Assembly (NCBI RefSeq): GCF_002159975.1
Contig: NZ_NFJR01000007.1
Span: forward strand, 62,001 to 126,000
Direction: 5' to 3'
Source: Barnesiella sp. An22
GTDB lineage: Bacteria > Bacteroidota > Bacteroidia > Bacteroidales > Barnesiellaceae
Length of the DNA stretch: 64,000 nt
The notes below the pieces were generated by a model. It had not been told where the DNA came from. It saw only the letters and a list, made by a program, of their open reading frames with translations, and searched no databases. The position numbers and the translations under genes were made by a program. Positions 18,299 through 27,808 of the stretch are shown here, piece after piece (position 1 is the stretch's first letter; each line of letters opens with the position of its first letter).

Positions 18299-18339
18299 CA
18301 TACCATTCTGTCAACCAACCATTTAGTCTACACCCAAAC

Positions 18340-18476
18340 CTATCGCGCCGCCCACCCTGCGATAGCACGACGGCAGAAACCGCTCGATCTACAATAATAT
18401 ATTATACAGGAGTCATCGACCCGCTGCCTGTATAGAGACCGTCGGGCTACGGTCTGCCCCTGTCGTAATCTGCCGT
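18340..18476. other. Cluster of perfect inverted repeats, possible structured RNA
   Basis: Hairpin CTATCGC (18340-18346)/GCGATAG (18359-18365). An outer 7-bp pairing ACGGCAG (18370-18376)/CTGCCGT (18470-18476) encloses hairpins TATACAGG (18403-18410)/CCTGTATA (18427-18434) and AGACCGT (18436-18442)/ACGGTCT (18449-18455). All are perfect. The arrangement is compatible with a folded multibranch RNA, but the strand and transcript are unknown and each single helix could occur by chance. Confidence 0.35.
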
Positions 18477-18625
18477 TCTCAACGACCCGCCTTCCGTGCT
18501 ACCGCTTCCCTGCCGAAGGAGAATCTAAAAAAACCTGAAATAGATATTTATTGCACAAAATAGATAAAAAGCTACATTTCGACGAAAAAATCAGCTTTTA
18601 CATATCATTTTTTCAATTATTTTTC

Positions 18626-18633
18626 TATATTTG
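18626..18633 (+). promoter_or_regulatory. Probable -7 element for the large secreted protein gene
   Basis: TATATTTG matches TAnnTTTG. No clear TTTG lies at -33; the region is T-rich. The expected 5' UTR is about 50 bases. Confidence 0.45.
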
Positions 18634-18690
18634 CAAAATACAAAATAAGACATCACTTTTTATATAAATCTTCACTAATAAGTTTTAATT

Positions 18691-21600
18691 ATGAAAAAAT
18701 CTTATCTACTCACCTGCATTGGTTTGGTAATGAGTCTATTAGGATTCATACCAATCACTCATGCACAGACCTATCCGTATTTCTGCGGTTTTGAGGACGA
18801 TACAGAAAACGCACAGTGGACACTCGTCAATGGCGACCTCTCCAACCAATGGCACATAGGTACAGCCGATAAACAAAGTGGCGAAAAGGGGCTGTACATC
18901 TCGAACGACGGCGGTGCGACCAGTGGTTATAACACCGATGCCCCCTCGACAGTATTTGCCTATCGCACGATCGAAATCACCGAAGAGGCTTCCTACTCGA
19001 TTTCTTTCGATTGCAACGTGCTGGGCGAAAGATCCGATTGGGGTATGTATGACTATGCCGACGCCTTACTGGCTCCGGGCGACGCCGTGTTCACCGCCAG
19101 CAGCGCCCCCTATCAGGTATCTCTCCCCGAAGGTTGCATCTCGCTCACCAGCGAGAGCTACCTTGTGAACCAATACACCTGGGAGAGCCGGACCAGTTTA
19201 CAGAAACTCACCCCCGGTACCTACAAAATAGTGTTCATGTGGCATAACGACGACATGACCGGCGAAGGTTCGGCAGCCATCGACAACGTGCGCATCGAGA
19301 AACTATCCAGCTCGCCTTCCATTGCGGTAAGTTCGTCGCTCGAATTCCCGCTTACGGCAACCGGGACAAGTTCAATCGCCACACTCACTATCCGCAATAC
19401 AGGTGGCGGCGACCTTTATATCTCGTCCTTCAATTTCTCCAACCCCGCATTCGAGATGGTTGCGCCTCCCTCATACCCCGACACCATCGAAAGCTTGGGA
19501 GGAGAGAAGAGCTACCAAATCAAGTTCACACCGAGTTCGGCCGACGAGGTTTCCGGGACCTTGACCATTCAAAGCAATACCGACGAACAGACGATATCCC
19601 TCTCCGGTACTGGCTACTCGTTTATCGAGATTACCGACCAGGCTCCCCTCTTCGAAGATTTCGAAAGCCTTGACAGCACTCTGCCCAACATGGGCATAAC
19701 CCCCTGGACCTTGAAACAGGGATACACCACCAGCGGAACCCCCACCAACTGGAACATCTGTACGACCACGGCATACGTACGCGGGAGCAAATCGCTGCAA
19801 GCCAACGATGTACAAGCCACAGCTACAGCTCTGCTGATAAGCCCCAAATTGAAATTTGCAGCCGACAGGAGTGGTAAAATATCGTTCTACATGCGCCGCC
19901 AGGGCGGAACCAACAAACCCAACGAAGGGTTCAAGGTATATGTCAACACCGTCGGCGACATCTACAGCTACGACGACGCAGGGAATATCGTCATCAACGG
20001 CGACAATACCGTAACGACTCTGGTCGAGCCCATACTCCATGCGACAAAATGTGGCGGCAGCGAGATTATGATGGATGCCATGTACAAGATGGAGGTCAAT
20101 ATCCCTGCCGACTATGCCGGAAAAGAGTTCTTCGTCATCATCGAAGCTATTCAAGAATATGTAAGCTACAACACCATCGACGATATCAAAATCGAGCTGT
20201 TGCCCAACACCCCGTGCCTGGGCAATACGACCGAGTCGATAAATCTGGGCTTTGTAAAAGCCGGCGAAACAGCTTCGCAAGAATTTACCCTCTCCAACGT
20301 AGGTACCAACGTATTGGAGGTCAACCTCGCGATGGCCGATGCAAACTCCTCCTTCTCGGTTACTCCCGAGACGGCCAGCATTCCGTTCAACGAACAAAAG
20401 ACCTTCACGGTCAGCTTCTCGAACAGTGAAGTAGGTCCGTTCAGCGACAACCTCTATATCACGACCAACGGCGGCAACGACACCATCTCCCTCCAGGCCG
20501 AGACCTATCCGGCAACCTCGTACTACGAGACCTTCGACAACTCGACCAACCTGCCGGCCGAATGGGTAGTGGTAGCCGATGGTAACGAAACCACCTACTC
20601 GATCAAGACCGGAGTCGGTGAAGACGGGTCGAACGTACTGACTGCCGCCGTAGACTACTGGGGCGACACCTCATCGCTCGACACCATCTACTCGCCCGTA
20701 GTCTCGGGTAAAGTCACTTTCGACTTCAAGAAGGTATATTCGGCCTCATCCATATTCGAAGCCTTCCTGGTTGACGCATCCGGCAACAAGACCGAAATCG
20801 AGTTGGGAGCCAGCACGACCAATTGGACACCTATTATACTCGAAGATGTGCCCGAAGGTTCGCGTATCGCTTTCCTGATGAGCAACTCTTATCTCGACAA
20901 TTTCATGGCATTCGCACACCAAGAGATTACCAAAGGTATACAACTGCAGAAAAACTCGCTCAACCGTCCGAGCAGTTGGATGTCGCTGTATGCCGGTGAA
21001 GAAAAGGCTACCGACAATACCATACAGTTTACGTTCAAGAATATCGGTACCCAGGCTATCGAAGCCGGAAGCTACAACTTCACCACCCAACTGGTCGATG
21101 AGAACAACGCTCCCGTCGAAGGTGTTTCGTACAAGACCTATATCCAGAACGGTGACGAGTATACACTCTACGAGGACAACGTAATACCCGGCCCGGCCAT
21201 TGCTACCAACGAAGAGAAGACCATCAGCGGCTACATGCTCATCGAATGCGACGACGAGATCAGCAAACTCATGTTCAATGTAATCGCCAACGGTGTAGAG
21301 AACACGCACTTCGTTGTAATGCAAACAGGAAACAACCTGACCATCAGACCCAACAAGGGCTCAGCCTCTTTGCCTGAACTGGTCTTTGGCATGACCAACA
21401 AAGCCATGACTCTCGACTACGTCATCAAGAACAGCAGCAACAACGGCGCCCTCACCATCTCGAGCTTCACGGCCCCTGAGAACTCGGCATTCACGGTACA
21501 GGCCGAATTGCCTATCGTCATTCCCAGCAGCGGCTCCGATACGATTCAGATCACCTTCGATGCAACCCCGGGACACTACGCCGACAGCATTACCGTAGAA

Positions 21601-23463
21601 CACGACGGTATAGGCAACACGAAATTTGCCGTATCGGGAACCATGCTGGCCGCAACCACTTTGCTCGAGTCGTTCGAAGGCGATGTATTCCCGCCCATCC
21701 TGTGGGATGTAAAACAAGGTCAATGGAGCAAGAGCACCAGCTCGCCCTACGAAGGGAAGGCTTGTGCAGCCGTTACGAGCACCGAACCCGATACACTCGT
21801 GACCCCGCTGCTCCACCTGGCAGCCGGCGACTCCATCGCATTCTCGCTCAAAGCCGCAAGCTCAACGGGCTACGGAACAGAGATCTACTACTCGGCCGAC
21901 GGTAAGAACTGGAATCCGTTGAAATCGATTTACGTATACGCTTCGTATTGGAACGACTGGGAACCCATGGCCGTCTACATGCCCGACGACTTTACAGAGG
22001 GTGACTACTACCTGGCATTTGCCAGCACGAGAACCTACCTCGATCTGGTTTATGGCCCGCAAGTAGTTTATCAAGATCACCGACTCGACATCAAGAATTT
22101 CACAGGCTCGACCAAGGGTATGGTCAACTACTCGCAAGACTTTACCATCGAAATCGCTTGCCTGGGTATCGAAGATGAAACGGCCGACAGCTACTCGATC
22201 GACCTGATGAATGGCGACGAAACCATTGGCCACTACGAGGTGGAAGACATGACGCTGGGCGACACCAAGAGCTACACTTGCTCGTGGACTCCTCATACCG
22301 TTGGCGAAGCCCACATCTACGCTCTGTTGACCCTCAACGGCGCCGTAACTTCGACCGATACCATTACGGTAGATGTAGCCGAAGAGACCTTGATTTCGGC
22401 CATCATGATTGGCGACTTGAACTCCCCCACATCGACGACGTACTACAAGCACCTCCTCTTCGAGACGCTCTATACGCCCGATTTGCTCGACGGTCTGACC
22501 GAAGGCGATGTAATCGAATCGATCAACCTGCCCTATCTGGCCGTCAACTCTACCGTACAAGGGTATAGAATCAACGTCTGGTTCGGCAACACCGACAAGA
22601 CCGAACTGACCACCGAAGCCATGTCGGCTGCCGACATCGAAGGCCTCTCTCACATCGGTGCAGACCTGAGATTCGAAATCGGCGGTACTCAAGAGGCTCC
22701 TCTCTACTTCGAGATGCGTCCCGAAACGCCCATTACCTACAATGGTGGCAACATTAGCCTCATTGTTTCGGTCGACTCTACGGCTTATGCTCCTCGTGAC
22801 AATGCCCAGTTCTTCCTGTCGGAGGGCAACCTCAGATCGATGAAGGCCTACTCGTTCGACGGTAACACATCGGCCGACTACATGGATGCCTGGACAAATG
22901 GCTCATACGTACCGGGCTACAAAGAGAGCATTATGACCATCAAACTGGGTCTGGCTGCCGAGGCTCCTGTTGTTCACGGTATCGTTACCCGTGCCGACAG
23001 TGACGAACCTATCGAAGGTGCTACGGTCACCATGCAATCGGGCGAAGTCATCTACTCGGCCACGACCGATGCCAGCGGTGCTTACAGCATCTCCGTACTG
23101 CAACCGGGCAAAGAGTATGAAATGAGTGTGACGAAAGACCAATACACCGCCGTAGACGGAGTAACGGTTACCGTAAATGAAGGCGACGACATCGAACAGA
23201 ACTTCGAGCTGACCATCATCACCGGTATCGACCACACGGCCGAAGCTGCCACCAAGATATTTACCGACCGCTCGGGCAATATCCGCATCGAGGCTGGCAG
23301 TCCCATCGAGCTGGTTAAGGTATACTCGATGAGCGGTAGCCTCTGCATCACCGAAAGTCCTGCCACCGAATCGGCCATAATCAATGCCGCCAACCTCAAG
23401 GGCGTTTACATCGTCGAGGTTCAAACGGCCGGCAGCGTGAAGCGTGCCAAGGTAAGACTCTGA
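18691..23463 (+). CDS. Giant T9SS-secreted cell-surface protein (choice-of-anchor and adhesin-like domains)
   Basis: 1590 residues with a signal peptide (MKKSYLLTCIGLVMSLLGFI, cleavage near HAQ). It holds three stretches resembling the choice-of-anchor J / cleaved-adhesin jelly-roll fold (starting PYFCGFEDDTENAQWTL, then PLFEDFESLDS..., then TLLESFEGDVFPPILWDV) and Ig-like spacer domains with ASPM/choice-of-anchor D-type strands (LTIRNTGGGDLYISSF, EFTLSNVGTNVLEVN). A carboxypeptidase-regulatory-like repeat follows (HGIVTRADSDEPIEGATVTM), and the end is a type A T9SS sorting domain (LKGVYIVEVQTAGSVKRAKVRL). It is probably displayed on the surface or released as an adhesin. No protease catalytic motif was seen. 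Monocistronic; codon use is like the neighbours. Confidence 0.85.
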   Translation: MKKSYLLTCIGLVMSLLGFIPITHAQTYPYFCGFEDDTENAQWTLVNGDLSNQWHIGTADKQSGEKGLYISNDGGATSGYNTDAPSTVFAYRTIEITEEASYSISFDCNVLGERSDWGMYDYADALLAPGDAVFTASSAPYQVSLPEGCISLTSESYLVNQYTWESRTSLQKLTPGTYKIVFMWHNDDMTGEGSAAIDNVRIEKLSSSPSIAVSSSLEFPLTATGTSSIATLTIRNTGGGDLYISSFNFSNPAFEMVAPPSYPDTIESLGGEKSYQIKFTPSSADEVSGTLTIQSNTDEQTISLSGTGYSFIEITDQAPLFEDFESLDSTLPNMGITPWTLKQGYTTSGTPTNWNICTTTAYVRGSKSLQANDVQATATALLISPKLKFAADRSGKISFYMRRQGGTNKPNEGFKVYVNTVGDIYSYDDAGNIVINGDNTVTTLVEPILHATKCGGSEIMMDAMYKMEVNIPADYAGKEFFVIIEAIQEYVSYNTIDDIKIELLPNTPCLGNTTESINLGFVKAGETASQEFTLSNVGTNVLEVNLAMADANSSFSVTPETASIPFNEQKTFTVSFSNSEVGPFSDNLYITTNGGNDTISLQAETYPATSYYETFDNSTNLPAEWVVVADGNETTYSIKTGVGEDGSNVLTAAVDYWGDTSSLDTIYSPVVSGKVTFDFKKVYSASSIFEAFLVDASGNKTEIELGASTTNWTPIILEDVPEGSRIAFLMSNSYLDNFMAFAHQEITKGIQLQKNSLNRPSSWMSLYAGEEKATDNTIQFTFKNIGTQAIEAGSYNFTTQLVDENNAPVEGVSYKTYIQNGDEYTLYEDNVIPGPAIATNEEKTISGYMLIECDDEISKLMFNVIANGVENTHFVVMQTGNNLTIRPNKGSASLPELVFGMTNKAMTLDYVIKNSSNNGALTISSFTAPENSAFTVQAELPIVIPSSGSDTIQITFDATPGHYADSITVEHDGIGNTKFAVSGTMLAATTLLESFEGDVFPPILWDVKQGQWSKSTSSPYEGKACAAVTSTEPDTLVTPLLHLAAGDSIAFSLKAASSTGYGTEIYYSADGKNWNPLKSIYVYASYWNDWEPMAVYMPDDFTEGDYYLAFASTRTYLDLVYGPQVVYQDHRLDIKNFTGSTKGMVNYSQDFTIEIACLGIEDETADSYSIDLMNGDETIGHYEVEDMTLGDTKSYTCSWTPHTVGEAHIYALLTLNGAVTSTDTITVDVAEETLISAIMIGDLNSPTSTTYYKHLLFETLYTPDLLDGLTEGDVIESINLPYLAVNSTVQGYRINVWFGNTDKTELTTEAMSAADIEGLSHIGADLRFEIGGTQEAPLYFEMRPETPITYNGGNISLIVSVDSTAYAPRDNAQFFLSEGNLRSMKAYSFDGNTSADYMDAWTNGSYVPGYKESIMTIKLGLAAEAPVVHGIVTRADSDEPIEGATVTMQSGEVIYSATTDASGAYSISVLQPGKEYEMSVTKDQYTAVDGVTVTVNEGDDIEQNFELTIITGIDHTAEAATKIFTDRSGNIRIEAGSPIELVKVYSMSGSLCITESPATESAIINAANLKGVYIVEVQTAGSVKRAKVRL

Positions 23464-23485
23464 TACGACTTATCACTCAAACCAT

Positions 23486-23672
23486 AAAGAGGCTGTCTCA
23501 AAATAGAATTGCAAAAGTAAAAATCTTATAGATTAAAACCTAGAAGTAAAAAATCTCCTGCTTTAGCCCTTGTTTATTGCAATTATAGGACTAAAAGCAG
23601 GAGATTTTTATGTTGTAGCTTATAGATTGTAAGTAACCCTATCTCTATTTTCTATTTTGAGACAGCCTCTTT
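23486..23672. repeat. MITE-like element with nested inverted repeats
   Basis: A 187-bp element bounded by 23-bp perfect terminal inverted repeats, 23486-23508 (reads AAAGAGGCTGTCTCAAAA...) and 23650-23672. Inside, a 16-bp perfect inverted repeat AAAAATCTCCTGCTTT (23549-23564) is matched at 23593-23608, and CTTATAGATT occurs at 23525-23534 and again near 23620. There is no open frame. The ends resemble insertion-sequence termini common in Bacteroidales, suggesting a non-autonomous element. The right end plus its T run could also end transcription of the large upstream gene. No clear target-site duplication was found. Confidence 0.7.
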
Positions 23673-23678
23673 TTTTTA

Positions 23679-23710
23679 TTTCGTCAAGCCAAAATAAAGC
23701 CCTATATTTG
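23679..23710 (+). promoter_or_regulatory. Promoter for ispD-recG abutting the MITE-like repeat
   Basis: TATATTTG (23703-23710), with TTTC (23679-23682) 20 bases upstream as a near-consensus -33 box. The -33 box starts 7 bases after the end of the inverted repeat, so the element inserted at the edge of this promoter or contributes to it. Confidence 0.6.
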
Positions 23711-23739
23711 TAAACATGAACCATCCAGCAGTGTCATCG

Positions 23740-24408
23740 ATGAAACGATATGCCATCATAGTAGCCGGCGGCAAAGGTACTCGCATGGGCAGCGAGCTGC
23801 CCAAACAGTTTTTGCGTCTGGCCGGGAAACCCATATTGGCCCATACGCTCGACAACTTCTACCGCTTCGACCCCACGATAGAGTTGGTGGTCGTACTCCC
23901 CGCCTCGCAGCAGGCATATTGGAAGGCGCTATGTCAAGAGTTCCATATCGACATTCCCCACCGCATCGCCTCGGGTGGAGAAACCCGCTTCCACTCGGTG
24001 CGCAACGGGTTGGCCCTGCTCCCCGACGAGGGGCTCGTGGCCATTCACGACGGAGTGCGCCCGCTGGTCGCCCACACCGTTATCGAGCGTTGCTTCGCTA
24101 CGGCACAAGAGTATGGCGGTGCCATACCTACCCTACCGCTCACCGACTCGCTGCGGCAACTGGGCCCCGACGGTTCGAGCCTGGCGGTGGACCGCAGCCG
24201 CTTCGTGGCCGTACAAACCCCGCAGACCTTCCGCTGCCACGAAATCAAAGAGGCCTATGACCAACCCTATCGCGAGACCTTCACCGACGATGCCTCGGTC
24301 TACGAGGCGGCTGGATACGCTCCCCGCCTGGTCGAGGGCAACCGCGAGAATCTGAAGATAACCCTACCCATAGACCTGGCTTTGGCCGAAATTCTGCTCG
24401 CCCGATGA
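23740..24408 (+). CDS. ispD: 2-C-methyl-D-erythritol 4-phosphate cytidylyltransferase
   Basis: Third enzyme of the MEP isoprenoid pathway; transfers CMP from CTP to methylerythritol phosphate. The start ATG 23740 gives MKRYAIIVAGGKGTRMGSEL, placing the nucleotide-binding loop at the N-terminus as in homologues. An upstream ATG at 23716 coincides with the predicted transcription start and is unlikely. Other motifs: PKQFLRLAGKPIL, HDGVRPLV, VAVQTPQTFRC and FTDDASVYEAAG. 222 residues. It overlaps recG by four bases (ATGA), showing translational coupling. Confidence 0.95.
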   Translation: MKRYAIIVAGGKGTRMGSELPKQFLRLAGKPILAHTLDNFYRFDPTIELVVVLPASQQAYWKALCQEFHIDIPHRIASGGETRFHSVRNGLALLPDEGLVAIHDGVRPLVAHTVIERCFATAQEYGGAIPTLPLTDSLRQLGPDGSSLAVDRSRFVAVQTPQTFRCHEIKEAYDQPYRETFTDDASVYEAAGYAPRLVEGNRENLKITLPIDLALAEILLAR

Positions 24409-26501
24409 CCGACCTCGCCAAACTCGATATAAAATACCTGCCCGGAGTCGGGCCCAAACGGGCCGACCTCCTCAACAAGGAGCTGGAGATACATACCTAT
24501 CTCGATCTGCTCCACTACTACCCCTACAAATACATCGACCGCAGCAAGACCTACAAGATAAGCGAGATCGACGGCTCCATGCCCTACATCCAACTGCGGG
24601 GACGCATCGTCTCGTACAATACCCACGGCGAGGGTGCCCGCCGGCGTCTCACCGCCCTGTTTTCCGATGGCACAGGGGTAATCGAGCTGGTATGGTTCAA
24701 GGGCATCCGCTACATCACCGAGCGATACAAGCCGGGCACGGAGTATACCCTGTTCGGACGGCCTACCCTTTTCAACGGGAAATTCAACATTGCCCACCCC
24801 GAGCTCGACCCCATCGACGACCGCATCGACAACACCACCGGTCTGCAAGGCTACTACAACACGACCGAGAAAATGAAGAACGCCTTTCTCAACTCCAAGG
24901 CGCTGCAAAAGATGGTCTACACCCTGCTAACCAGCATACAGGCCCCACTGCCCGAAACCTTGCCCGCCCCCGTCATCGCCCACATGCAACTGATGGGGAT
25001 TACCGATGCCCTGCGCAACATCCATTTCCCCATATCGGTCGGCCACCTGCGCCGGGCCGAGATGCGGCTCAAATTCGAAGAGCTCTTCTATCTGCAGCTC
25101 CACATCCTGCGATACACCCGGCTGCGCAACCAGAAACTGGGCGGATTCCGGTTCGACCACATCGGCGACTGCTTCAACAACTTCTACCACCACATACTTC
25201 CCTTTGAGCTCACCCAAGCCCAAAAGCGGGTCATCAAAGAGATACGGGCCGACATGGGCAGCGGCCGGCAGATGAACCGGCTGCTGCAAGGCGACGTGGG
25301 CAGCGGCAAAACCCTGGTGGCCCTCATGAGCATGCTTATCGCCGTCGACAACGGCTACCAGGCTTGCCTGATGGCCCCCACCGAGATACTGGCCACCCAG
25401 CACTACGAGGGGTTGAGAACGATGGTCGAGCCTCTGGGGGTGCGCATCGAGCTGCTCACCGGGTCGGTCACCAAGAAGCGGAGGGCCCCCATTCTCGAGG
25501 GGCTGCTCACCGGCGAGGTCAACCTGCTCATCGGCACCCATGCCCTGCTCGAAGATACGGTCCACTTCGCCAACCTGGGCTTTGTCGTCATCGACGAGCA
25601 GCACCGGTTCGGCGTAGAACAGCGCTCCCGCCTCTGGCACAAAAACACCACGCCGCCCCACATTCTGGTGATGACGGCCACCCCTATCCCCCGCACCCTG
25701 GCCATGACGGTCTACGGCGACCTCGACGTATCGGTCATCGACCAGCTGCCCCCCGGCCGCAAACCCATACAGACCCTGCTCCAATACGACAGCAAGCGAG
25801 GCCAACTCTATGCCGCCCTGCGCAAGCAGTTGCAGATAGGTCGGCAGGCCTATATCGTCTACCCCCTCATCCAGGAGAGCGAGAAGAGCGACCTGAAAAA
25901 CCTCGAGGAGGGCTACGACCACATACGCGAGGTGTTCCCCGAGTACCGGGTGTGCATGGTTCACGGCAAGATGAAGGCAGCCGAGAAGGAGGAGCAGATG
26001 CAGCGGTTCGTCTCGGGCGAGGCGCAAATCATGGTAGCCACAACCGTCATCGAAGTGGGGGTGAATGTACCCAACGCCTCGGTCATGATTATCGAGAATG
26101 CCGAGCGGTTCGGACTGGCCCAGCTGCACCAGTTACGAGGCCGTGTAGGCCGCGGAGCCGAGCAGTCGTACTGCATACTGATGACCTCGTACAAAATAAA
26201 CCAGGATACCCGCAAACGGCTCGAACTGATGACCGAGACCAACGACGGATTCCGCATTGCCGAAGCCGACATGCAGATGCGCGGGCCCGGCGATATGGAG
26301 GGAACCCAACAGAGCGGCATCGCCTTCAACCTGCAAATTGCCAACCTGGCCAAAGACGGCCAAATCTTGCAGGCGGCTCGCGACGAAGCCAACGCGCTGC
26401 TCGACAGCGACGAACGACTGGAACATCCTGAAAATTATATCGTACGAAAAGAGTTGAGCCGGATCTTCGAAAGACAAAAAAACTGGGGATTGATTAGCTA
26501 A
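24405..26501 (+). CDS. recG: ATP-dependent DNA helicase RecG
   Basis: A branch-migration helicase acting on stalled forks and Holliday junctions. 698 residues: N-terminal wedge/OB domain (LRGRIVSYNTHGEGARRRL), helicase core with LLQGDVGSGKTLVALM (Walker A), VVIDEQHRFGVEQR (Walker B), MTATPIPRTLAMT, and C-terminal TTVIEVGVNVPNA and LHQLRGRVGRG, ending with the RecG wedge/hook tail. The start is fixed by the overlap with ispD. No downstream partner; about 260 AT-rich bases follow. Confidence 0.97.
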   Translation: MTDLAKLDIKYLPGVGPKRADLLNKELEIHTYLDLLHYYPYKYIDRSKTYKISEIDGSMPYIQLRGRIVSYNTHGEGARRRLTALFSDGTGVIELVWFKGIRYITERYKPGTEYTLFGRPTLFNGKFNIAHPELDPIDDRIDNTTGLQGYYNTTEKMKNAFLNSKALQKMVYTLLTSIQAPLPETLPAPVIAHMQLMGITDALRNIHFPISVGHLRRAEMRLKFEELFYLQLHILRYTRLRNQKLGGFRFDHIGDCFNNFYHHILPFELTQAQKRVIKEIRADMGSGRQMNRLLQGDVGSGKTLVALMSMLIAVDNGYQACLMAPTEILATQHYEGLRTMVEPLGVRIELLTGSVTKKRRAPILEGLLTGEVNLLIGTHALLEDTVHFANLGFVVIDEQHRFGVEQRSRLWHKNTTPPHILVMTATPIPRTLAMTVYGDLDVSVIDQLPPGRKPIQTLLQYDSKRGQLYAALRKQLQIGRQAYIVYPLIQESEKSDLKNLEEGYDHIREVFPEYRVCMVHGKMKAAEKEEQMQRFVSGEAQIMVATTVIEVGVNVPNASVMIIENAERFGLAQLHQLRGRVGRGAEQSYCILMTSYKINQDTRKRLELMTETNDGFRIAEADMQMRGPGDMEGTQQSGIAFNLQIANLAKDGQILQAARDEANALLDSDERLEHPENYIVRKELSRIFERQKNWGLIS

Positions 26502-26645
26502 TGTAAAATAAGGGGTTTTATGTTGTAAAACATATTATTCATAATTTATTATAAATCAAATAGATAATACGTAAAATCTACCATCACCCCATAGAGGGAG
26601 ACTAAATTTTGTTAACCACCCAGAACACTTCTCCCCAAAAATCAT

Positions 26646-26653
26646 TATCTTTG
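26646..26653 (+). promoter_or_regulatory. Probable -7 element for the M23 peptidase gene
   Basis: TATCTTTG matches consensus and lies about 110 bases before the start codon. There is no TTTG at the expected distance. The rest of 26502-26761 is AT-rich with no gene. Confidence 0.4.
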
Positions 26654-26761
26654 AAGAGTGCGTTTGAAAAAAGCACACCCATATCATAGTTTAGATTACT
26701 GGAAGTCTTTTTTTGACTCTCTATTTTTTTAGGACTTGGCTCGGGCCAGAAACAAATTAAA

Positions 26762-27706
26762 ATGTATTTCGGAAAAATAAAACATTGTATCCTCCCACTG
26801 CTGCTTGCATTCTCGTTAGGCACACTCAATGCCCAACACAATAGGAATCTCTCTACTCAACAACACTCCAAACTGCATCAAGACCTCATCGCCGGTCAGC
26901 AGAACATTCACAAGTCCATCAATCTGGTCGACTCGATTGCCCTGCTCGAGATGCTCGAAGAGGAGGAAGAGGAGTTCCCCGGGTCGGATGTATATGGCGA
27001 CAACTGGGATCAGACGTGGGTAAACCCCTATAAAGTTCCTATCGAAAAACTGCCCGAAACCGAAACCATCGACGTATCGGAATATTGCATGCCCATCATC
27101 AGCCACATCACCTCGAACTACGGCTGGCGTCGCCGTCGCATGCACCGGGGCGTAGACCTCTCGCTCCATATCGGCGATACGGTGCGTGCCGCCTTCTCGG
27201 GCAAGGTACGGCTCACCCGCTACGAGCGCCGCGGCTATGGCTACTACGTCATCATCCGCCACAACAACGGTCTCGAGACCATCTACGGTCACCTCTCCAA
27301 ATTCCTGGTGGAGCCCGACCAAATCGTCAAAGTGGGCGACCCCATCGCCCTGGGTGGAAACACCGGCCGCTCTACCGGTCCGCACCTCCACTTCGAGACT
27401 CGCTACCTGGGTATGGACATCAACCCCAACAAGATATTCGACTTTGTAAACCAGGTACCCCACACCGATACCTACACCTTCAACCCCAAAGAGTTGGCCA
27501 GCAGTCTGGGATACGGGAAATACAAAAACAGCAGAAACAAAGGGACCAACAACGGTGCCAAATATGTGTCGTACCGCGTACGCAAAGGCGACTCGCTGTC
27601 GAGAATAGCCAGCAAATACGGTGTCTCCATCAACCAATTATGCAAACTGAACGGAATCAAACGAAACGCTATCCTGCGTGAAGGGAAGGTTCTGAGAATA
27701 AGATAA
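26762..27706 (+). CDS. Secreted M23 metallopeptidase with C-terminal LysM
   Basis: A 314-residue periplasmic peptidoglycan endopeptidase or LytM-type regulator. A signal peptide (MYFGKIKHCILPLLLAFSLG, cleavage near NAQ) is followed by a charged region with seven consecutive acidic residues near 66-72. The M23 domain keeps its zinc ligands: HRGVD (His128, Asp132) and HLHFE near 208. A LysM domain (YRVRKGDSLSRIASKYGVSI...) closes the protein. All catalytic residues are present, so an active endopeptidase is likely. The gene has its own promoter and terminator. Confidence 0.9.
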   Translation: MYFGKIKHCILPLLLAFSLGTLNAQHNRNLSTQQHSKLHQDLIAGQQNIHKSINLVDSIALLEMLEEEEEEFPGSDVYGDNWDQTWVNPYKVPIEKLPETETIDVSEYCMPIISHITSNYGWRRRRMHRGVDLSLHIGDTVRAAFSGKVRLTRYERRGYGYYVIIRHNNGLETIYGHLSKFLVEPDQIVKVGDPIALGGNTGRSTGPHLHFETRYLGMDINPNKIFDFVNQVPHTDTYTFNPKELASSLGYGKYKNSRNKGTNNGAKYVSYRVRKGDSLSRIASKYGVSINQLCKLNGIKRNAILREGKVLRIR

Positions 27707-27774
27707 TAACCCCAAAATTAGAACAACAACAAAAAATTGAATCATTTCCATTAAAACAAACTGCTTCATTCTAT

Positions 27775-27808
27775 AAAAAGCATCAACGTGCGTTGGTGCT
27801 TTTTTTTA
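27775..27808 (+). terminator. Terminator after the M23 peptidase gene
   Basis: AAAAAGCATCAACG (27775-27788) pairs with CGTTGGTGCTTTTT (27791-27804), followed by more T. Confidence 0.85.

Larger units (their letters stand above)
18013..18690. other. Long non-coding interval between lpxH and the large T9SS cargo gene
   Basis: 678 bases without a credible gene. The first 230 bases are very AT-rich. A strong terminator lies at 18264-18298. A more GC-rich stretch at 18330-18530 holds several perfect inverted repeats (see 18340-18476). The last 100 bases are AT-rich and carry the likely promoter of the next gene. Confidence 0.7.

Noticed and set aside
18247-18435. 62-codon frame over the intergenic terminator and hairpins
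   Set aside because: It spans a strong terminator and inverted repeats, has no family features, and starts with a non-ATG codon.
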